A stretch of DNA of 9,568 nucleotides from Acidobacteriota bacterium (GTDB lineage: Bacteria > Acidobacteriota > Terriglobia > Terriglobales > Acidobacteriaceae). Position 1 is the stretch's first letter. Each line of letters begins with the position of its first letter. A program made the translations under genes and the position numbers. This document shows, piece after piece, positions 5,090 through 9,568 of the stretch. The stretch is from contig JAJXUS010000047.1 of the NCBI GenBank assembly GCA_021782675.1, positions 1 through 9,568 on the forward strand, written 5' to 3'. Below the pieces are notes generated by a model that saw nothing but the letters and a program-made list of their open reading frames with translations, made no database searches and had not been told where the DNA came from.

Positions 5090-5641
5090 ATGCCTGAACT
5101 GCTCCATGTACTGCTCGAACGCGCGGCCCGTATCAAGGTATTTCTGATGGATATCGATGGCACGCTGACCGATGGGGGCGTCTGTCTGATGTCTTTGCCC
5201 GGCGAAGAGGGAATCGCCGAGATGAAGGTCTTCAACTCCAAAGATGGCCTGGGCCTGAAGTTGGCGAGCACGATGGGGATTCGCTGCGGATTTATTACCG
5301 GGCGACGCTCTCCGGCGGTCGCACAGCGCGCAAGGGAAAACCATGTCGAGTTTGTCTATCTGGGCCAGGAGACCAAGACAGCGGCTTATGAAGAGATACT
5401 TCGGATAACCGGCGTTTCGGAGCAGGAGGTCGCGTATCTGGGCGACGATCTGCCCGACATACCGCTGGCGAAGCGCGTGGGTCTGGCGGTCGCTGTGGCC
5501 GACGCCGCCCCGGAGCTGAAGGCGATCTGCCACTACGTCACGGATGCGCGTGGCGGACAGGGCGCGGCGCGGGAGGTGGTGGAGCTGATTCTGAAAGCGC
5601 AGGGGCGCTGGGAGCAGGCGATTCCGCGGGCGCTCGCATAA
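5090..5641 (+). CDS. kdsC: 3-deoxy-D-manno-octulosonate 8-phosphate phosphatase (KdsC, HAD family)
   Basis: A 183-residue HAD-superfamily phosphatase that hydrolyses Kdo-8-phosphate to Kdo and phosphate, in the cytoplasmic pathway to the LPS inner core. Motif I is DIDGTLTDG with nucleophile D21 and acid/base D23; motif II is T70 in FITGRRS; motif III is K96 (ETKTAAY); motif IV is the GDD at 118-120 (YLGDDLPDI). The C-terminal signature GGQGAAREVVELIL is characteristic of KdsC. There is no cap domain, and the length is normal. The start is nearly forced: an in-frame TAG lies four codons upstream and the next in-frame ATG is at the DxD motif. No ribosome-binding site precedes it. The other Kdo genes are not in the window; the next gene, 79 bp downstream on the same strand, is a glucosaminidase, so a cell-envelope grouping is possible. 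Confidence 0.93.
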   Translation: MPELLHVLLERAARIKVFLMDIDGTLTDGGVCLMSLPGEEGIAEMKVFNSKDGLGLKLASTMGIRCGFITGRRSPAVAQRARENHVEFVYLGQETKTAAYEEILRITGVSEQEVAYLGDDLPDIPLAKRVGLAVAVADAAPELKAICHYVTDARGGQGAAREVVELILKAQGRWEQAIPRALA

Positions 5642-5647
5642 AACGAC

Positions 5648-5670
5648 GCGCCGCCGTGGCGCAGAGTTTT
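5648..5670 (+). terminator. Weak terminator-like stem after kdsC
   Basis: GCGCC (5648-5652) and GGCGC (5658-5662) form a short GC-rich stem with a five-base loop, followed by AGAGTTTT. The stem is only five pairs and the T-run four bases, so termination would be partial at best. Confidence 0.3.
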
Positions 5671-5720
5671 GCGGGAACTCGAAATACTGGCGATGACTCT
5701 TTTCAAAAGGAGATTTCGCC

Positions 5721-6197
5721 ATGGATTTTCGCTCAGAGTTTTTGCTGCGTGCCGCCGCTGCCGCGCGCGCGGCCGGACACATATTTCCCGAACATGCGGC
5801 CTGCGAGGCTGCGCTGGAGTCCGCCTGGGGACGGTCGCGGCTGGCGGTAGAAGCCGATAATCTCTTCGGACAGAAGCAAAGTCATCCACCGCTTGCGGGC
5901 ACGGAGACGCTGGCCATGCCGACGCAGGAGTATCTGCACGGCCACTGGACCACAGTGCTGGCCAACTGGGTAAAGTTTGCCGGCTGGGCGCAGTGCTTTG
6001 CGGCCCGCATGGACCTCCTGCGGCAGTTAAGCGGCGAGTATGCGCATTATCGCGCGGCGCTGGCTGCGCTCTCCGGCGATGATTTTGTGCAGGAAGTTTC
6101 CCGGTCGTGGTCCACCGACCCGGCGCGCGCTGCCAAGGTGCTGGAGATTTATCGGGCACACGCAGGCGTATTTAGCGGCGGCCGGGAAGTTGCCTGA
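5721..6197 (+). CDS. Glucosaminidase-domain protein (GH73/FlgJ-like), no signal peptide
   Basis: A 158-residue single-domain protein resembling the endo-beta-N-acetylglucosaminidase family (GH73, as in FlgJ C-terminal domains and autolysins) that cuts peptidoglycan glycan strands. The N-terminal half has CEAALESAWGRSRLA followed by EADNLFGQK, the usual context of the catalytic glutamate, here E33. The C-terminal part has SRSWSTDPARAAKVLEIY (127-144), matching the family's ATDP-x-YA-x-K element. The ATG at 5721 has AAGGAG eight bases upstream. No signal peptide, membrane helix or wall-binding repeat is present; the N-terminus is an amphipathic Ala/Arg-rich helix. Export would need holin-like or other help, as with phage endolysins, though no phage genes surround it. 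It ends 27 bp before the convergent nhaA stop. Confidence 0.8.
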   Translation: MDFRSEFLLRAAAAARAAGHIFPEHAACEAALESAWGRSRLAVEADNLFGQKQSHPPLAGTETLAMPTQEYLHGHWTTVLANWVKFAGWAQCFAARMDLLRQLSGEYAHYRAALAALSGDDFVQEVSRSWSTDPARAAKVLEIYRAHAGVFSGGREVA

Positions 6198-6224
6198 TTC
6201 TCACCGCGGGCCCGAGACGTGCTG

Positions 6225-7562
6225 CTAGACCTGCTGAGCGTTCGTGCTGCCCAGCAGAATGAGCGATCCAACGATGGCGGCCAGAGCGGAGGCGGCAAGG
6301 ATTCCCACCTTGGCCAGCGTGTCTTCTGCGCCAGAGCCGAAGGCTAGCGCAGAGATAAAAAGCGACATGGTGAAGCCGATGCCGCCCAGACATCCGGCGG
6401 CAATCATATGGCGCCAGGTGACGCTGGCAGGCAAGGCCACGATGCCGAGGCGCACTGCCAGCCAGGAAAACAGCAGAATTCCGATGGGCTTGCCGAGCAG
6501 CAGCCCGAAGAAGATGCCTTGTACGGCGGGATCATGCAGAGAGTCTGCGCGGAATCCATGGAGCGGTACTCCGGCGTTTGTAAGCGCGAAGAGCGGCATG
6601 ATGAAGAAGCTGACCCACGGCTGCAGGGCGTGCTCCAGCCGCAACAGGGGAGCCTGCACCAGGTGCGACTGGGTCTGCAGGCTCAGAAAGGCATCGCGGC
6701 CGGCGTTGGAAACCTGCCCGGGATGGGCGGCGTAATCCTCCTCCATGGAAGTAATTTCGTGATGTGCGCGGCGCAGGAATTCGCGCGGCTCCAGATAGCG
6801 GCTGGAGGGGATGATCAGCGCCACCAGAACCCCGGCGATGGTGGCGTGTACGCCGGAGCGCAGCATGCAGACCCAGACGCCAAAACCAAGGGCGAGATAA
6901 ATGCCGAGCTGGGTGACGCCCAGTTGATTCAGGAATGCGCCTGCCGCGAGAAGCACGAACGCGGCGAGCAGCATCGTCCAGTCGATCCGGCTTGAGTAAA
7001 AGAATGCGATGACGAGCACGGCTGCGATGTCATCCACAATGGCGAGCGCCGTGAGAAAAACTTTGAGCCCCGTTGGTGCGCGGCTGCCAGAGAGCGAGAG
7101 AATGCCGAGTGCAAAGGCAATATCCGTCGCCATGGGGATGCCCCAGCCGCCGGCGGTGGGATGGCCGTGATTCAGCGCGATATAGATACCCGCGGGAACG
7201 ACTACGCCGCCTGCGGCCGCCAGCACCGGCAGTGCGCTGAGCCGGAGGGAAGAGAGCTCGCCGACGAGCATCTCATGTTTGATCTCCAGCCCGACAAAGA
7301 GAAAAAACACAGCCATCAGGCCGTCGTTGATCCAGACGTGCAGGCTTTCTGCAATGCGGAACGTGCCGAATCCCAAAGTAATGGGGATGTGTAACAGTGA
7401 CGCGTACGATTCTGAGGCCGGGGAGTTGGCCCACAGGATGGCGGCGATGCTGGCTGTCAGAAGTACGATGCCGCCAGCGCTCTCGACACGCGCAAAGCGT
7501 TGAAACGGGCTGACAAACCGCGTGATCGGGCGGGCGGCGACGGAAAGCTCTTTACGGCTCAT
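6225..7562 (-). CDS. nhaA: NhaA-type Na+/H+ antiporter
   Basis: A 445-residue inner-membrane protein that expels Na+ (or Li+) in exchange for protons, supporting pH and salt homeostasis. Conserved features include LFVGLEIKHEMLVGEL (88-103), TDIAFALG with D147 (E. coli D133), the ion-binding pair D177/D178 in AIVDDIAAVL (E. coli D163/D164), RSGVHAT with H239 (E. coli H225), and GKPIG with K358 (E. coli K300). The C-terminus has CLGGIGFTMSLFI. It is longer than E. coli NhaA (388). The extra length is mainly a hydrophilic loop at about 253-308, rich in charged residues, where E. coli has only about a dozen residues; many other NhaA proteins have a similar loop. GAGGA lies nine bases before the ATG. 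It is 59 bp downstream of the aminotransferase gene on the same strand, so probably co-transcribed. Confidence 0.95.
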   Translation of the reverse strand: MSRKELSVAARPITRFVSPFQRFARVESAGGIVLLTASIAAILWANSPASESYASLLHIPITLGFGTFRIAESLHVWINDGLMAVFFLFVGLEIKHEMLVGELSSLRLSALPVLAAAGGVVVPAGIYIALNHGHPTAGGWGIPMATDIAFALGILSLSGSRAPTGLKVFLTALAIVDDIAAVLVIAFFYSSRIDWTMLLAAFVLLAAGAFLNQLGVTQLGIYLALGFGVWVCMLRSGVHATIAGVLVALIIPSSRYLEPREFLRRAHHEITSMEEDYAAHPGQVSNAGRDAFLSLQTQSHLVQAPLLRLEHALQPWVSFFIMPLFALTNAGVPLHGFRADSLHDPAVQGIFFGLLLGKPIGILLFSWLAVRLGIVALPASVTWRHMIAAGCLGGIGFTMSLFISALAFGSGAEDTLAKVGILAASALAAIVGSLILLGSTNAQQV

Positions 7563-7621
7563 GCGAACGTGTCCTCGTCGTAAAAGAGTTTGTGCTCAGT
7601 GTCCGAAGTGCGGTGCAGCAT

Positions 7622-8812
7622 CTACAAAGCCCGCAGGCGCTGGCACGCCTCCGCCAGTGCGGCGGATCGTTTGGCGTAGCAGAAGCGCAGCAGATTTTCC
7701 CCGCGGCCACCGGTGAAGAATGCGGTACCCGCAACGCCCGCAACGCCGGTTTTGTTGAGCAGCCAGCGCGCCTTTTCGCGGGCATTCGACCCTGGCAGGG
7801 AAGATACATCCGCCAGAATGTAATACGCGCCCTGGGGCACGTGGGGCGGCATCCCTGCCTCGGCCAGCGCGGCGACCAGCATGTCGCGCTTCTGCTGATA
7901 CTCGCGCGCCAGATCGGTATAGAAGGCGTCGGGGAGTTCCAGCAGTCCGGCAGCGGCGCCGTGCTGCAGCGGCGACGGCGCGCAGACATACGTCAGATCA
8001 TGAAAGTAGCCGATAGCCGGGATCCACTTCGAGTCTGCGGCCAGATAGCCCAGCCGCCAACCGGTTACGCTGAAGGTCTTCGAGAAGCCGGAGATCGTGA
8101 TGGTGCGCCCCGCCATACCAGGCAGCGAGGCGAAGCTGATGTGCTGGGCGCCGTCGCAGACAAAATACTCGTAAATTTCATCGGTGAAGACAAAGAGGTC
8201 AAATTCTTCAGCGAGTGCGGCGATGAATTCCAGTTCTGTTTTCGTGAAAACTTTGCCCAGCGGATTGGAGGGCGTGTTGACTACAATGGCGCGCGTTTTG
8301 GGCCCGATGGCCTGCCGCAGGCGGTCGAAGTCTACGCTCCAGTTCGGGGGGCTCAGCGGCACCGATACGGAGGTTACACGCTGCGCGGTCAACGTGCTGC
8401 GATGGTAGCCATAGAATGGCTCAACCAGGATGACTTCATCGCCGGGATTTAAGAGCGCCTGACAGGCGGCGTGAAAAGCGCCGGTGGCGCCGGAGGTGAC
8501 CAGTACCCCGGTTTCAGGATTTGCCTGGATCCCGTTATGCGCCACCAGTTTACGGGCGATCGCTGCGCGCAGGGACGCAATGCCGTCCAGCCGCGTGTAG
8601 ATGTTAAATCCGTCGCGAATGGCGGCCAATGCGGCCTCCGCTACCGGATGCGGCACCCCGGTGTCGCAGACTCCCTGGGCCAGATTGATGCCCCCGACGC
8701 GATCGCACTCCACCGTCATGGCGCGGATTTCTGACTGGACGGCGTTGGCGGCCAGCTCGCTGGCCGCCAGTCCACGGCGGGAAAGATCAGAAGACAGAGG
8801 GCTTATCCACAT
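7622..8812 (-). CDS. PLP-dependent class I/II aminotransferase
   Basis: A 396-residue fold-type-I aminotransferase in the aspartate/aromatic and kynurenine aminotransferase group. Visible features are the INLAQG segment near the N-terminus, TSGATGAFHAACQAL (cofactor phosphate region), NTPSNPLGK with N183, TDEIYEYF with D211 and Y214, the PLP lysine K245 in SGFSKTFSVTGWRLG, and R376 in LLRFCYAK, which holds the substrate carboxylate. It is cytoplasmic; the amino-acid specificity is not readable. The ATG at 8812 is preferred; a TTG at 8821 would add three residues. An in-frame TAA just above the TTG (8827-8825) excludes anything longer. There is no well-spaced ribosome-binding site. It is the first gene of a probable two-gene unit with nhaA, and divergent from pstS. 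Confidence 0.9.
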   Translation of the reverse strand: MWISPLSSDLSRRGLAASELAANAVQSEIRAMTVECDRVGGINLAQGVCDTGVPHPVAEAALAAIRDGFNIYTRLDGIASLRAAIARKLVAHNGIQANPETGVLVTSGATGAFHAACQALLNPGDEVILVEPFYGYHRSTLTAQRVTSVSVPLSPPNWSVDFDRLRQAIGPKTRAIVVNTPSNPLGKVFTKTELEFIAALAEEFDLFVFTDEIYEYFVCDGAQHISFASLPGMAGRTITISGFSKTFSVTGWRLGYLAADSKWIPAIGYFHDLTYVCAPSPLQHGAAAGLLELPDAFYTDLAREYQQKRDMLVAALAEAGMPPHVPQGAYYILADVSSLPGSNAREKARWLLNKTGVAGVAGTAFFTGGRGENLLRFCYAKRSAALAEACQRLRAL

Positions 8813-8821
8813 GGCCCCCAA

Positions 8822-8850
8822 AGTTTATCGCGCCCGGAGAGCTCGGCCAA
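8822..8850 (-). promoter_or_regulatory. Candidate sigma70-type promoter of the aminotransferase gene
   Basis: On the minus strand TTGGCC (8850-8845, four of six matches to TTGACA), a 17-base spacer and TAAACT (8827-8822, four of six matches to TATAAT). The expected +1 is about 8815-8816, three or four bases before the ATG at 8812. A near-leaderless mRNA would result, and the alternative TTG at 8821 would not be transcribed. Confidence 0.35.
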
Positions 8851-8992
8851 ATGGAAACCTGCGGCGACCCAAGGGCAAATTCATCGTCTTTTTACCTTGG
8901 TATCGTAGAAAGGAACAGGTCATTGCGGCCAGCCGGGGGGCTGTCTTGCATAAGCGGCGCTCCCGTTTCCATCTCGAGAAACGAGGAAACTC

Positions 8993-9568
8993 ATGATTCG
9001 TAGACTGTGTGCGCTGGCGATCCTGGCGGTCACCAGCGTGTCTGCGCAGCAAATTTCGCTCACGGGAGCGGGATCGACGTTCGCCTATCCGCTATATTCC
9101 GACTGGGCAAGCCAATATCACAAGCTGCATCCCAACGTCGAAGTGAATTATCAGTCGATTGGGTCGGGCGGCGGTATCCGCCAACTGATCGCCGGCACGG
9201 TCGATTTTGGTGCAACCGACGGTCCAATGACGAATCAGGAGCTGGCCGAAGCGCAGCAGAAGCGCGGAACGCCGATTCTGCACTTTCCGACCGCACTGGG
9301 TGCGGATGTGCCCTCATATAACATTCCCGGAGTTACGGCGGAGCTGAAGTTCACGCCGCAGGCGTTGGCCGGGATCTACCTGGGCCACATCACCAAGTGG
9401 AATGATCCGGAGATTCAAAAGGCCAATCCCGGTGTAAAGCTGCCCGCCGCCAACATCATCGTGGTCCATCGTTCGGACGGCTCCGGCACCACCTACGCAT
9501 GGGTCGATTATCTTTCGAAGGTCAGCCCGGAGTGGAAGAGCAAAGTCGGCGTCGGCACCTCAGTGAAG
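8993..9568 (+). CDS. pstS: PstS phosphate ABC transporter substrate-binding protein, 3'-truncated by the window edge
   Basis: The first 192 residues are present. This periplasmic protein captures phosphate for the PstCAB importer and takes part in phosphate sensing. A Sec signal peptide is clear: MIRR, a hydrophobic core, then VSA|QQ with cleavage after about residue 18. Phosphate-binding segments are GAGSTF (25-30), the SGGGIRQL helix start (58-65), GATDGPM with D76, and HRSDGSGTTYAW (159-170). The TKWNDPEIQ segment is also typical. The ATG at 8993 has GAGGA about seven bases upstream. pstC, pstA and pstB would be expected beyond the right edge. I found no convincing Pho box in the 180-bp upstream region. 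Confidence 0.95.
   Translation, partial: MIRRLCALAILAVTSVSAQQISLTGAGSTFAYPLYSDWASQYHKLHPNVEVNYQSIGSGGGIRQLIAGTVDFGATDGPMTNQELAEAQQKRGTPILHFPTALGADVPSYNIPGVTAELKFTPQALAGIYLGHITKWNDPEIQKANPGVKLPAANIIVVHRSDGSGTTYAWVDYLSKVSPEWKSKVGVGTSVK

Noticed and set aside
4976..5782. 268-codon minus-strand frame
   Set aside because: It is antisense to kdsC and the start of the glucosaminidase gene, both of which have clear catalytic motifs.
6198..6224. Bidirectional terminator between the glucosaminidase and nhaA genes
   Set aside because: The 27-bp gap holds only the short palindrome GGGCCC and a TCTC/GAGA pair; no stable stem or T-run is evident.
7592..8452. 286-codon plus-strand frame
   Set aside because: It is the antisense of the aminotransferase gene, whose PLP motifs are unmistakable.
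8917..8954. Pho box upstream of pstS
   Set aside because: Only isolated partial matches to CTGTCAT are present (AGGTCAT at 8917, CTGTCTT at 8941), without the paired 11-base periodicity.

Overview
The window looks like chromosomal sequence from a GC-rich Gram-negative bacterium, most likely an acidobacterium of the Terriglobus/Granulicella/Edaphobacter kind. The Gram-negative call rests on a Kdo-8-phosphate phosphatase (LPS synthesis). The acidobacterial call is inference: it comes from the style of several proteins (Tat-exported sugar isomerase, zinc alcohol dehydrogenase, NhaA) and from the palindromic and tandem intergenic repeats, and I could not test it by search. Eight complete protein genes and two edge-truncated ones are supported. 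No tRNA, rRNA, CRISPR array, transposase or prophage was seen.

Layout, left to right. (1) 1-267, minus: part of a BMP/PnrA-type substrate-binding lipoprotein that seems to lack its N-terminal region. (2) 289-1179, plus: Tat-signal hydroxypyruvate-isomerase-like TIM-barrel protein. (3) 1181-1330: 50-bp tandem repeats carrying a small hairpin, between convergent genes. (4) 1343-1759, minus: small four-helix membrane protein built from two halves (SPW-repeat-like). (5) 1962-3086, plus: Ada, sensor, regulator and methyltransferase in one chain, with a possible Ada box in its upstream region. (6) 3087-3529: gene-poor stretch with a possible rhodanese C-terminal relic and four palindromic elements. 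(7) 3530-4546, minus: zinc-dependent alcohol dehydrogenase. (8) 4547-5089: the longest gene-free stretch, with hairpins, a mini-ORF behind a perfect Shine-Dalgarno sequence, and a promoter ending at the start codon of the next gene. (9) 5090-5641, plus: kdsC. (10) 5721-6197, plus: small glucosaminidase without an export signal. (11) 6225-7562 and 7622-8812, minus: aminotransferase then nhaA, probably co-transcribed. (12) 8993-9568, plus: pstS, running off the right edge.

The genes do not form one pathway. They are mostly single housekeeping or stress functions: alkylation repair, Na+/H+ homeostasis, LPS Kdo supply, phosphate uptake and sugar/alcohol metabolism. I found no convincing evidence of a new multi-gene system. 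The observations most worth checking are the candidate Ada box, two genes (kdsC and the aminotransferase) whose sequences suggest leaderless or near-leaderless mRNAs, the exactly spaced internal duplication in the small membrane protein, the truncated BMP gene, and the repeat clusters with the possible rhodanese relic.
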